Counted from the first letter of the stretch, positions 9,601 to 12,648 are shown. The stretch is 15,467 nucleotides of DNA from CAUUGB01 sp963544615 (GCA_963544615.1 CAUUGB010000021.1:1-15467); one strand, 5' to 3'. A program made the numbers and translations. Notes: generated by a model from the letters alone, not told the origin.

Positions 9601-10129
9601 TACCATCGGCAAATTTGCGCACTTCATACACTTTGTTATCCCGCTCATCACTAAAGCAGCCCAGTGGAGTAAAGTTAGTGCCAGTAGGAGTGGCAGCAGC
9701 CTCACAAGCGGCAGCCGTAAAAGCCTGCAAACTCCCCACTGGATTAGTGTCGCAATCACCTCTTTGAGCCGGGGCTGGTTGAGGAGCTGCTGGGAATTGA
9801 GATAAATTAGAGTCAGTTTCTTGATTACCAGGAGGTAAAGGGAGTGAAGGTAAATTGTCGCTGCTAAAATCGGGCTCATAGCTATCATACAAAGAAATTC
9901 CCCCACTAGCAGTAGAGAGTGGTTCAGCTGCCAGCTCAGCGGTCATACTCGCCTCACCACTTAGCTGGGCAAAACTGCGCCGAGCTTGAGAATAAAGCTG
10001 GCTACCCCCAAAAATCACCAGTCCGGCTAAAAACACTATCCCCACTACTATGGTGGGTTGATACCAACCCTTCTCTTTAAATGGAAAGGTAAACTTTTGG
10101 CGCCGCAAAATTTTATTTTTATCTACCAT
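1..10129 (-). CDS. Giant multi-domain surface protein: FISUMP array plus glycine-rich and IPT/TIG-like modules (C-terminus beyond the left edge)
   Basis: An open frame of 3,376 complete codons has no stop in my translation and leaves the window still open. The ATG at 10129 starts MVDKNK, a basic stretch, and one membrane segment (about residues 25-42), so the protein is probably an anchored or exported surface protein with the rest outside. Then come six FISUMP modules (residues about 132-373, 771-1021, 1062-1332, 1407-1688, 1761-2029, 2102-2378), recognised by the series GKCWMVDNL, CGYLYNW, CP-GWH-PSGG, a YWSA-like strand and a closing G-S-RCVK. Cysteine-rich linkers with CxxC pairs separate them. 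A glycine-rich module lies at 413-712, and three IPT-like plus glycine-rich units fill 2379 to the edge. FISUMP proteins are known from Fibrobacter and many CPR genomes, but their function is not established; adhesion or partner-cell contact is my inference. No clear Shine-Dalgarno precedes the start, and an in-frame GTG two codons upstream (10135) is an alternative. Confidence 0.9.
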   Translation of the reverse strand, partial: MVDKNKILRRQKFTFPFKEKGWYQPTIVVGIVFLAGLVIFGGSQLYSQARRSFAQLSGEASMTAELAAEPLSTASGGISLYDSYEPDFSSDNLPSLPLPPGNQETDSNLSQFPAAPQPAPAQRGDCDTNPVGSLQAFTAAACEAAATPTGTNFTPLGCFSDERDNKVYEVRKFADGKCWLVDNLRYGGASAQGGSDACVGKTTFAGDGAATPSNRFGTGTYGDCRDPGAGATNYCSDPLNKCGYLYNWQAVMQHESAYSGNTYTGSTSNVLGLCPAGWHVPSGGDSGEFSSLHAVVGEPSIGFWQRSGNWRAQTAGFADPTGGLAYGGSNANYWTSTAHGTSRSFYVDIYPDSVSMVDSYVTNAYGMSVRCVKSDFDCPAHCASCASANTCDQCEVGYTWNGSICEVNSATQLLSYTGTSQTFTAPQTGTYQIELWGAGGGECAPTGWCGGYGGYTSGKINLQAGDKLYFYLGAFADDIRNNQPAAVINTLPVSSYDRYGNGSSDVRLTAGAWDQSDSLSSRIMVAGAGGAPGGSNCGFSERRWGGHAGGLSGYKGDDHSPNCDDAVGGAGATQVDGTAFGSLPGFPQYWHSLPGNGYWSGYKSVPGGAGVGGAGGGSSYISGHTGCTAITSSSDQTPKVVDGQACVAGDLRLACSIHYSGLTFTATSMIDGTGYAWSHQRGEQTAMPKPDGGTYPLGQGHQGAGVARITKATIEHCQTQVANNCLACESGYYLQDNACHDCPEHCSTCSAANNCSVCELGYIWDGTVCRLTTLQDFKASDCESFPTPAAGSYTSIGTLTDSRDGKLYEIRKQADGKCWMADNLAYGGDTDGTSANDKCKGKTSYNGNGSYIPNPNFNNLYGDCRDPGAGATNYCSDPLNKCGYLYNWQAAVQLSTGIYNINVYYPGGTAPNLTTHSVQGICPKGWHLPSGGDKDSGEFAHLHSLSNYDNSVMTSILKPQYAGYVYYSNDGDLSNVGSYANYWSANQDNSSYSYNVYLTNSNSYSNYRAEKYSGLSVRCVKSNFDCTLSNCLSCASATTCERCEEGYTWNGSACSQNPTVGLTTLQDFKASDCESVPTPAAGSYASIGTLTDSRDGKLYEIRKQADGKCWMADNLAYGGDTDGTSANDKCKGKTSYNGNGSYIPNPNFNNLYGDCRDPGAGTANYCSDPANKCGYLYNWQAAVQLSTAVAYTNTYYHSSGRFASNGYSTTSAPTPTTNTWRGLCPAGWHLPSGRLSYYSSDYSNSEYQQLLLSNDNNQLLTNIAMNNRSVGYVDSNTPQTISSGTYYWSANGYESYYYGSITLIADTAGVAGTGFSPGYQNSQYGFSLRCVKNTSDDDSNITCKDGFTLTNGACLPPATGSIEHCLVYRAPGECVRCADGYVPRRDFAFCQLQSSVNGACTVTDKVGTMQTFKQTDCDNYATPGALNFTPIGCLEDERDGKLYEVRKFADGKCWMVDNLAYGGATAQGGSDACAQREEFISDGYYAPSNRFGAGSYGDCRDPAKQSNSSYSNYCTGRCGYLYNWQAAMQLPSAILGENIVYPTGQAPTITSNSVRGLCPVGWHVPSGGESGSENEFIALDLANGGNGNPSSAEGHSLYQLFWQHNIYYSYSAAFNDPWKGVYPGNLSNNGTNLTNNVSSTTTNSYYHSSTVVNDNYSRYAGFHYRYFDSFGYSGYLDRTYGLSLRCVKDTCETAACQPCQAGYTLVNNHCQPTGNIEHCLSYGEPNVCSSCETGFYLRQDGQVCLPQSQLLTACDSSNTLGTMQAFTAAACASYPTPTALEFTKIGCLEDERDGKLYEVRKFADGKCWMVDNLAYGGATAQGGSDACQNRTSFDGEGYATPTHRFGAGTYGDCRDPAVGQQLPCVADSHTCGYLYNYQAAMQLPNSYYGAVVSYPTTTPPTSTTNHHQGLCPTGWHVPSGGATSEQSELLSLDIANNGVADNTAGSPAHRYFFRPTHPWKLQNSDIFKPVYAGAVDGAGKYRHIRQYYYLWSANSENNAAAYLQTTGYRTYGIKSSASKDNGFSLRCVKDSYDAGVGTTCAAGYQLAGNACVPVGNIEHCLHYLAPGQCDTCESGYLPSSDNLSCVATNGLIDICTPLDKVGSLQSFSLADCANYPTPIALSYTKIGCLEDERDGKLYEVRKFADGKCWMVDNLAYGGGENGSGDYCAGKGGVRRAYTYPNALATATNGLNPPDGSRNTLLGDCGDPSASTSSYNEYCRSGAGAHRCGYHYNWPAAMQNALGYEGYTGADLPADNQRVMGICPRGWVLPLGGEQGDYATLDRANGGTGQTRRCRFGNDQVCDWWRSQAGFKNIYSGYYEGGSTHSTNQGKVAVYTTSLSQNQLVYALSTSANNLNLKTEFAQFGGYIYRTQAFPVRCVLGNGQAKFQALTPQAVAVGTLLQIKGFGFAQYRQHNFTIKLGELVIDNFNIDDNTTISFLVPATVTAGNLLASVTLLDDQGQWVADFSQTLEVFSGLHFPYTGTFQEFTAPRTGLYRLEAWGAAANKGSLNDGAYTAGTILLQQGDTLYAVVGSSWQYGSYNGGGVYSSYAAGGATDWRLDKGDETPGNPLSLNSRLMVAAGGGVSRSYGAEAAGAAGGLTSNVIANCYRDNNNEYQPSFAGQLFAGYQSSFGQGAADSYRAAGGGYYGGASCGGGYIGGGGSSYISGHTGSVAIASADDMAQPRSPRLDSQGVACSDNSSDALCSQHYSGRVFFDTVMIDGQGRRWTNQVGSLQRMPSPAGGYYQLGQGHNDNRSKMPDYDKATGFARVSFLGDSTTGGAYWGNFAPTKGLSWGGQTVTFKGVGFSSLDLSQLQIYFGEALATNLALVDDHTLTAITPAHAVGEVAIKVTFGSDIYQFPSSYQFTQSIDYDNEDYDAAVVHTFTAPANGLYQLEAWGAAGGGSSELDSPTRAGFGGYTKGSLYLRQGETLYIYLGAQGRVGANSVFNGGGNYGSGNAGSGGGATDFRLVTGAWNDDLSLDSRLMVAAGGGGAARSGVNRPGQHAGGLKGAGTADYYTAGGGGQIAGGSGSQYASGTSGGFGAGGSTSDGGGGGGGYYGGGGGHHGGGGGSSYVSGHLGAVAIKAAGDRTPRTNASGQQTCSEGTTDVICSWHYSGKVFRDTQMRSGAETLPHPQTGFLQTGNQGGGHARITALSNTATSVQISSFTPQQGFSLGGELLTIYGSQFTSVPASDLQVLFDNQVASELTVVNDTTIQARVPAHAPGAVNVALKVASEELTFPTPYTYYQQLDFTPTGNEQTFSAPQAGYYRFEAWGGAGAGTGDLAGRGGYTSGIVYLQKDQVIYLHTGSQGQVGGSGQTTGGYNGGGATGAYGSDYGGAGGGATDFRLSSGNWDNPTSLDTRIMVAAGGGGMGRFLSSY
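677..1801 (-). other. IPT/TIG plus glycine-rich unit 3
   Basis: Residues about 2777-3151. The IPT part is clear: FAPTKGLSWGGQTVTFKG, a FGEALATN strand, and TPAHAVGEVAIKV. The glycine-rich part follows with HTFTAPANGLYQLEAWG, SRLMVAAGGGG, long Gly runs broken by Tyr and His, GGSSYVSGH, HYSGKVFRDT and GGGHARITA. The coding strand uses many GGC/GGT codons in a row, giving a GCC/ACC triplet pattern at 925-1000. Confidence 0.75.
1820..2995 (-). other. IPT/TIG-like plus glycine-rich unit 2
   Basis: Residues about 2379-2770. The lead part (KFQALTPQAVAVGTLLQIKG, then VTLLDDQGQWV) looks like an Ig-like IPT/TIG fold, though this is the weakest match of the three. Then come QEFTAPRTGLYRLEAWGAA, glycine-rich stretches, SRLMVAAGGG, GGGGSSYISGHTGS, HYSGRVFFDTVMIDG and GHNDNRSKMP, ending in GFARVSF. 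Confidence 0.65.
2996..3826 (-). other. FISUMP module 6 (divergent)
   Basis: Residues about 2102-2378. The first third is close to modules 4 and 5 (IGCLEDERDGKLYEVRKF), but the core motif is changed to ICPRGWVLPLGG and the closing motif to AFPVRCV. It has extra Cys residues (RRCRFG, QVCDWW) and no cysteine-rich linker after it; it runs straight into the first IPT-like domain. It marks the switch from FISUMP to glycine-rich architecture. Confidence 0.75.
4043..4849 (-). other. FISUMP module 5
   Basis: Residues about 1761-2029, from GTMQAFTAAACASYPTPT to GFSLRCVK. Its opening (GSDAC, GGATAQ, MVDNLAYGG) is very close to module 4, while QAFTAAAC is shared with module 1, so the copies look like mosaics of one another. 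It contains CGYLYNYQAAMQ and LCPTGWHVPSGG. Confidence 0.85.
5066..5911 (-). other. FISUMP module 4
   Basis: Residues about 1407-1688, from GTMQTFKQTDCDNY to YGLSLRCVK. Hallmarks are IGCLEDERDGKLYEVRKF, GKCWMVDNLAYGG, RCGYLYNWQAAMQ and LCPVGWHVPSGG. The part coded by 5160-5250 is almost pure Asn/Ser/Thr/Tyr/Val (NNVSSTTTNSYYHSST), a low-complexity surface loop. The linker after it has the EHCLSYGEPNVCSSCETGFY pattern shared with the linkers after modules 3 and 5. Confidence 0.85.
6134..6946 (-). other. FISUMP module 3
   Basis: Residues about 1062-1332, from LTTLQDFKASDCES to YGFSLRCVK. It starts exactly 291 residues after module 2. The segment just after LCPAGWHLPSG reads RLSYYSSDY in place of the glycine-rich continuation of its sisters, and the following stretch is rich in Asn, Ser and Tyr. 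A longer cysteine-rich linker (about 5912-6133) follows, containing SIEHCLVYRAPGECVRC. Confidence 0.85.
6568..6947 (-). repeat. 380-bp intragenic repeat, copy A (FISUMP 3)
   Basis: Aligns without gaps to 7441-7820; by eye I count about 24 mismatches, about 94% identity, mostly single transitions. It encodes the conserved first half of the module, from LTTLQDF to QLSTA. The offset is 873 bp, a whole number of codons. Confidence 0.9.
7067..7819 (-). other. FISUMP module 2
   Basis: Residues about 771-1021, from LTTLQDFKASDCES to GLSVRCVK. Its N-terminal half is nearly the same as that of module 3 at the DNA level (see the repeat entries). The variable half (residues about 900-1000) is Asn/Ser/Tyr-rich and differs fully from module 3, as expected for a module with a constant core and a variable face. 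Confidence 0.85.
7441..7820 (-). repeat. 380-bp intragenic repeat, copy B (FISUMP 2)
   Basis: Partner of copy A. Identity stops sharply at both ends: the variable module halves and the upstream linkers do not align. A 90-bp part (7461-7550) also matches FISUMP 1 (9381-9470) with about 7 mismatches. Confidence 0.9.
7994..8893 (-). other. Glycine-rich module 1, inserted between FISUMP 1 and 2
   Basis: Residues about 413-712. It opens with a beta-rich lead (QTFTAPQTGTYQIELWGAGGG), continues with several glycine runs and SSRIMVAGAGGAPGG, then GGGSSYISGHTGC, HYSG, SMIDG, and ends with G-G-GHQGAGVARIT. This order matches bacterial glycine-rich surface proteins related to the glycine-rich region of ALK/LTK receptors. 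Unlike the three later copies, I see no IPT-like domain before it. A cysteine-rich linker of about 57 residues (7822-7993) joins it to FISUMP 2. Confidence 0.75.
9011..9736 (-). other. FISUMP module 1 of the giant protein
   Basis: Residues about 132-373. It starts at GSLQAF, contains VYEVRKFADGKCWLVDNL, KCGYLYNWQA and LCPAGWHVPSGG, a NYWTS strand, and closes with YGMSVRCVK. It is the most divergent of the first five copies in its opening half (CFSDERDNK in place of CLEDERDGK or TLTDSRDGK). The cysteine-rich linker that follows (8912-9010) has the spacing CxxxCxxC, CxxCxxGY, C. Confidence 0.85.
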
Positions 10130-10146
10130 GCTCACGAGTATTCAGC

Positions 10147-10176
10147 TATATAGACAACAACAGCCAAAACTGCTAA
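10147..10176 (-). promoter_or_regulatory. Candidate promoter of the giant surface protein gene
   Basis: On the minus strand TTAGCA (10171-10176) is followed after 18 bp by TATATA (10147-10152). Transcription would start near 10140, leaving a leader of only about ten bases before the ATG at 10129, which fits the lack of a Shine-Dalgarno sequence. Another AT-rich candidate -10 (TAAAAT near 10185) cannot be excluded. Confidence 0.35.
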
Positions 10177-10254
10177 GCTCCATTTTAACACAATTTTTTA
10201 ACTTTAAACTCCATTAAATTGATTAGAGAAAAATAGCCATAAATCAATAATTTT

Positions 10255-10270
10255 TTCACTATACAGTGAA
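10255..10270. promoter_or_regulatory. Operator-like palindrome upstream of the giant gene
   Basis: TTCACT-ATAC-AGTGAA, a perfect 6-4-6 inverted repeat about 80 bp upstream of the candidate promoter. No T-run follows on either strand, so it is not a terminator. A regulator binding site is inference only. Confidence 0.25.
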
Positions 10271-10374
10271 CAAAATAGTTGCTAAATTAATATTTTGACT
10301 AAAAATATTTGCCGCCCAAACAAAGTGTTTGCCTAATTGATAACAAATTAAAAGAGAAAAACTTGGCACATAAT

Positions 10375-10493
10375 TAATTGATGAGCCGCAACTGCATGAC
10401 TGCTTCACTAACGGCTATGCAAATTGCCACTGGCTGACCACAGCAAACAAATACATCACAAATAAACATCCCCGCGTCAAACGCGGGGTTTTC
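10375..10493 (+). ncRNA. Possible small plus-strand RNA ending at a strong terminator
   Basis: A good plus-strand terminator at 10470-10493 has no credible gene upstream of it; the only ORF is 18 codons (10381-10437) without a ribosome binding site. The stretch before it can form short stems (AGCCG 10384-10388 with CGGCT 10412-10416; CTG-ACCA-CAG near 10432-10441). I found no promoter I would defend and cannot match it to a known RNA family; the 5' end is arbitrary. The remaining DNA between here and the giant gene (10177-10374) is AT-rich with nothing else visible. Confidence 0.25.
10470..10493 (+). terminator. Rho-independent terminator, plus strand
   Basis: Stem CCCCGCG (10470-10476), loop TCAAA, stem CGCGGGG (10482-10488), then TTTT. 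No A-run lies upstream, so it works on the plus strand only. It is 12 bp from a terminator of opposite polarity. Confidence 0.8.
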
Positions 10494-10500
10494 TGTATAC

Positions 10501-10527
10501 AAAAAAGCCCCGCTTTATAGCGGGGCT
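10501..10527 (-). terminator. Rho-independent terminator, minus strand
   Basis: On the minus strand AGCCCCGC, loop TATAAA, GCGGGGCT (10527-10506), then six T. It sits 10 bp after the stop of the small membrane ORF and would end that transcript. Confidence 0.85.
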
Positions 10528-10537
10528 AAACTTGCTC

Positions 10538-10717
10538 TTATTTGATTTGCCAGAACTCGTCCAGCAATAGTGCTATCAGTATTCCCATATTAAATAGGAA
10601 TACGATATCAAAAAATATATGACCATTGGCGTAGAACTTTTTCTCTACGTAGTAACACACTGGCACACTAATGAGTGTAAACCACAGTGCTGCCAGTTTC
10701 TAGTCAAATTTTTTCAT
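10538..10717 (-). pseudogene. Small two-helix membrane protein ORF interrupted by an amber codon at position 6
   Basis: A 59-codon frame starts at the ATG at 10717, eight bases after a perfect AAGGAGG (about 10726-10732). It reads MKKFD, then TAG, then 53 further codons to a TAA at 10538, followed at once by a terminator. The part after the TAG shows two hydrophobic segments (about residues 8-24 and 34-52) and ends EFWQIK, so it looks like a real small membrane protein. TAG is a normal stop in this genome (secY and the CTERM gene end with it), so a broken gene is the default reading. Alternatives are a five-codon leader peptide, a sequencing error, or readthrough. I do not recognise the family. 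Confidence 0.6.
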
Positions 10718-10725
10718 GACTCACG

Positions 10726-10732
10726 CCTCCTT
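10726..10732 (-). promoter_or_regulatory. Strong ribosome binding site for the amber-interrupted ORF
   Basis: AAGGAGG on the minus strand, eight bases from the ATG. It is the best Shine-Dalgarno match in the window and the main reason to accept this frame despite its internal stop. Confidence 0.7.
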
Positions 10733-10748
10733 TTATAGAGCAAATTGA

Positions 10749-10779
10749 TGAGGATTGTATCCTCATAACAATCGTTATG
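10749..10779. promoter_or_regulatory. Two adjoining perfect palindromes upstream of the amber ORF
   Basis: TGAGGAT-TGT-ATCCTCA (10749-10765) is followed, sharing two bases, by CATAAC-AATC-GTTATG (10764-10779). Neither is followed by a T-run. On the minus strand a weak promoter TTGCAA-17-CATAAC places its -10 in the second palindrome, so these could be operators for the small gene; that link is inference. The rest of 10780-10976 is AT-rich with only a 12-bp palindrome (AACCTATAGGTT, 10930-10941) and no gene I can support. Confidence 0.35.
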
Positions 10780-10976
10780 ACATAACATGAATAAAATTGC
10801 AAGGCACTGATCAACCTCACTACATTTGGGAATAATATTTTTTAATATAATTTTTAGGACTAAGGTAATTTAATAACCCTTTAAAAAATAGTCTAAAAGT
10901 ATTAACTTCCACTGTTACCCTTTATTATTAACCTATAGGTTTAGAGTCAGAAATGTGTTTGAGGTCGGTCAGGCAT

Positions 10977-11005
10977 AAAAAAAGCCCCCGGCAAAGCCGG
11001 GGGCT
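10977..11005 (-). terminator. Rho-independent terminator of the CTERM protein gene
   Basis: On the minus strand AGCCCCCGGC, loop TTT, GCCGGGGGCT (11005-10983), then seven T. It begins 17 bp after the TAG stop at 11023. Confidence 0.9.
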
Positions 11006-11022
11006 AACAAAAGCAACAACAA

Positions 11023-11982
11023 CTAACTGCGGCGGCTGTGCCGCCTCCTCACAAAGAGGGGAATCAGCAGTAGGGCAGCAAAGCCCACGCCGCTGTCACA
11101 ACCACCGCCACCGCCGCCACTGCTCTCAGCAGCGCCACCGGGAGCAGGAGCCGGTTTGGGAGCGGGCTTTTCTACCGCCGCTCCATAAACCGTACCCCAC
11201 TCGCCTCCGCGGACGATATCACCCTCGCGGATGGTTCCGCGCTCAGTGTTCACGCGGAAACCCTTGGCGACCTTCCAGTCGCCAATAAAGCCCTTAATCA
11301 GGACGCCGTGACCGGCGTCCTTCGTCTCCGCCCCCTCTTTGCGCAGGGGGTAGAGACCAAGGGCTTTTACCTCAGCTACATTACTCGGAACGTAGCTGAA
11401 GTACGCCTCACGGTCGACCACCGTGAGGGTTGCCCCGGCAGCGGGGGTGCTGCTGAGGAGCTCCCCGTCGCTGGTGAAAGCGGGCAGCTTGTCCCCGAAC
11501 TTAGGGGCTTTGCTGCCGACCGTGTAAGACAAGGCAAAGCTGGGCAGACCCTCAGCCTTGCCCAACTCGCCCCCGTGTTCGCGTATGAAGTCATTCAACT
11601 CCCACTGGGAATTGACGACTTTCTCGCTCTGTCCCGGAGCCGGCTGAGGAGCCGGCTGGGGATTGGGGTTGGGCTGGGCTGGAGGATTACTCCCCAGCCA
11701 GAACAGTGTGATCGGGGTGCCAGCAGGCACTAGTGTACCTGCCGGAGCACTCGTTCTGGGATAGGCCGGAGTGTTGACACTCCACTGCCCCCCCACCCTG
11801 ATTTCCTTGCTGACACCGTTGGAATAGACTACTCCAGTGGTGCCAATCTTGGAGCTGGGTGCGCCCAGCTTGACAATGGCCGCCTCGATCCCACTTACCT
11901 GAGCGAGATCGACTACCTCTGCCGCCACAGCGGCAGACACCAACACGAAAAACATGGACAGAACAGCAAGAGTCTTCTTCAT
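11023..11982 (-). CDS. Exported 319-residue protein with a CTERM-like (Gly-run, Cys, hydrophobic, Arg) C-terminal sorting tail
   Basis: The frame is open further upstream, but the ATG at 11982 is preferred: AAAGGAG lies about ten bases before it and it opens directly into a signal peptide (MKKTLAVLSMFFVLVSAAVAA, 1-21). Residues 22-97 form an unrecognised domain, 98-118 a Pro/Asn/Gln linker, 120-270 a second unrecognised region with VGSKAPKFGDKLPAF and TERGTIREGDIV, and 271-286 a Pro/Ala/Lys linker. The tail has GGGGGG then Cys295, a hydrophobic stretch (GVGFAALLLIPLFV) and RRRHSRRS. This matches the plan of Synergist-CTERM and MYXO-CTERM signals, which direct anchoring and removal of the tail; which type it is I cannot settle. 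No enzyme motif is visible. The gene is near 60% G+C, clearly above secY-adk-map, so lateral acquisition is likely. It has its own promoter, structured leader and terminator. Confidence 0.85.
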   Translation of the reverse strand: MKKTLAVLSMFFVLVSAAVAAEVVDLAQVSGIEAAIVKLGAPSSKIGTTGVVYSNGVSKEIRVGGQWSVNTPAYPRTSAPAGTLVPAGTPITLFWLGSNPPAQPNPNPQPAPQPAPGQSEKVVNSQWELNDFIREHGGELGKAEGLPSFALSYTVGSKAPKFGDKLPAFTSDGELLSSTPAAGATLTVVDREAYFSYVPSNVAEVKALGLYPLRKEGAETKDAGHGVLIKGFIGDWKVAKGFRVNTERGTIREGDIVRGGEWGTVYGAAVEKPAPKPAPAPGGAAESSGGGGGGCDSGVGFAALLLIPLFVRRRHSRRS

Positions 11983-11991
11983 CTGAGAGAC

Positions 11992-12109
11992 TCTCCTTTC
12001 TGCTCCCTTTAGGGAGCCAAAATTTGCCGCTCTATTATTTAGTATTAATAATAGAGTCGGTGGTGCCCCTGACGGGGCTGTATATATAACACAGTGCCAC
12101 TTGGCACTG
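11992..12109 (-). promoter_or_regulatory. Highly structured mRNA leader of the CTERM protein gene
   Basis: In the transcript order there are four perfect hairpins: CAGTGCCA-AG-TGGCACTG (12109-12092), GCCCC-GTCA-GGGGC (12078-12065), CTCTATTATT with its 10-bp partner around a 7-base loop (12056-12030), and GCTCCC-TAAA-GGGAGC (12017-12002). The ribosome binding site follows directly, and the short inverted repeat GAGAGTCTCTC overlaps it. None is followed by a T-run. I cannot match the set to a known riboswitch class; mRNA stabilisation or control of ribosome access are both possible. Confidence 0.6.
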
Positions 12110-12124
12110 ACATTTGTTGTTGCT

Positions 12125-12136
12125 TTGTTAAAGAGC
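12125..12136 (-). promoter_or_regulatory. boxA-like element in the CTERM gene leader
   Basis: The minus strand reads GCTCTTTAACAA, identical to the E. coli rRNA boxA core bound by NusB/S10. It lies about 60 bases after the predicted transcription start and just before the first hairpin. A 12-base match can occur by chance; function is inference. Confidence 0.3.
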
Positions 12137-12197
12137 TTTGCTTTTGGCACCTGCTCAATCGCAATGATTAAGGGTACCGAGCAGCAAAGATAGCGTT

Positions 12198-12226
12198 AAT
12201 ATAACATATTATCGGATATTTGTCAA
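12198..12226 (-). promoter_or_regulatory. Sigma-70 type promoter of the CTERM protein gene
   Basis: On the minus strand TTGACA (12226-12221), 17 bp, TATATT (12203-12198). This is the best promoter in the window. Start near 12191 gives a leader of about 210 nt before the ATG at 11982. It is divergent from the tRNA-Leu promoter, about 60 bp apart. Confidence 0.8.
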
Positions 12227-12282
12227 GAGGTATTTGGGCAACTTGTCTCCCACCGCCCATCGCGGAAGCGACCCTAAAGACA

Positions 12283-12291
12283 TGTTATAAT
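12283..12291 (+). promoter_or_regulatory. Extended -10 promoter of tRNA-Leu
   Basis: TGTTATAAT, a perfect TGnTATAAT element, with no -35 match at the usual distance. Its start point would fall near 12298, almost at the mature tRNA 5' end. Confidence 0.65.
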
Positions 12292-12300
12292 AATTGAGTT

Positions 12301-12382
12301 GCCCAGGTGGTGAAACTGGTATACACGTACGCTTGAGGTGCGTATGCCGCAAGGTGTGGAGGTTCAAGTCCTCTCCTGGGCA
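12301..12382 (+). tRNA. tRNA-Leu (anticodon GAG)
   Basis: The acceptor stem GCCCAGG pairs with CCTGGGC (12375-12381), with discriminator A at 12382 and no encoded CCA. The anticodon stem is TACGC/GCGTA (12328-12332 and 12340-12344) around loop TTGAGGT, anticodon GAG at 12335-12337, reading CUC and CUU. The T arm is GAGG-TTCAAGT-CCTC. A long variable arm (TGCCGCAAGGTGTG) is typical of a class II leucine tRNA. Confidence 0.95.
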
Positions 12383-12587
12383 CAAAGATTTTCTCAATTT
12401 TGCTGCCAACTGTTATCAATTAATTTTAGCTCACAGCCGTTTGAGCATCAAACCAAAACCTTAACAACTCGTTTTTTACTATTAAAAAAGTTTTATCTGC
12501 GCACGAAGACAAGCTACAAGCACCACAATTTTTCTCAGCAAGGCCATCACTAACTTAAATAGTTACCACCCACATTCACTGTAGTCG
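12383..12587. other. Intergenic stretch after tRNA-Leu with no supported gene
   Basis: AT-rich. The only structure is a weak hairpin of T-run and A-run (about 12472-12490), not a convincing terminator. The minus-strand frame that crosses the tRNA and the plus-strand frame here lack ribosome binding sites and recognisable protein sequence. Confidence 0.5.
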
Positions 12588-12619
12588 TCACCCCAATTTA
12601 CTCGCCCGTGGGTATTTCT
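12588..12619 (+). repeat. Promoter-region direct repeat, upstream copy
   Basis: A 32-bp unit containing TCACCCCAATT and CCCGTGGGTATTTCT, 30/32 identical to 12649-12680. Six bases after it lies TGTAAAAAT, in the exact position where the downstream copy has TGGTATAAT, so this seems to be a duplicated promoter whose -10 is weaker or decayed. Confidence 0.75.
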
Positions 12620-12648
12620 CAAGCCTGTAAAAATTTCCCTGTCGCAAA

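Noticed and set aside
10..9906. Many Val/Leu-rich minus-strand frames of 70-135 codons
   Set aside because: All lie in the same shifted frame relative to the giant gene. Their shared phase shows that the true frame has no frameshift; they are not separate genes.
1..10129. UGA recoded as glycine (Gracilibacteria/SR1 code)
   Set aside because: No in-frame TGA was met in more than 3,000 codons, even in glycine-rich regions, and map ends with TGA.
10381..10437. 18-codon plus-strand ORF before the plus-strand terminator
   Set aside because: No ribosome binding site and no recognisable sequence; the transcript, if real, is better treated as possible RNA.
11308..11733. 141-codon plus-strand frame opposite the CTERM gene
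   Set aside because: Long frames are expected opposite GC-rich coding DNA. The minus-strand gene has a signal peptide, promoter and terminator; this one has none.
10495..12382. Integrative element using tRNA-Leu as attachment site
   Set aside because: The foreign-looking cassette lies on the 5' side of the tRNA, I see no copy of the tRNA 3' end elsewhere, and there is no integrase gene.
12209..12409. 66-codon minus-strand frame across tRNA-Leu
   Set aside because: It covers a clear tRNA and two promoters; no ribosome site.
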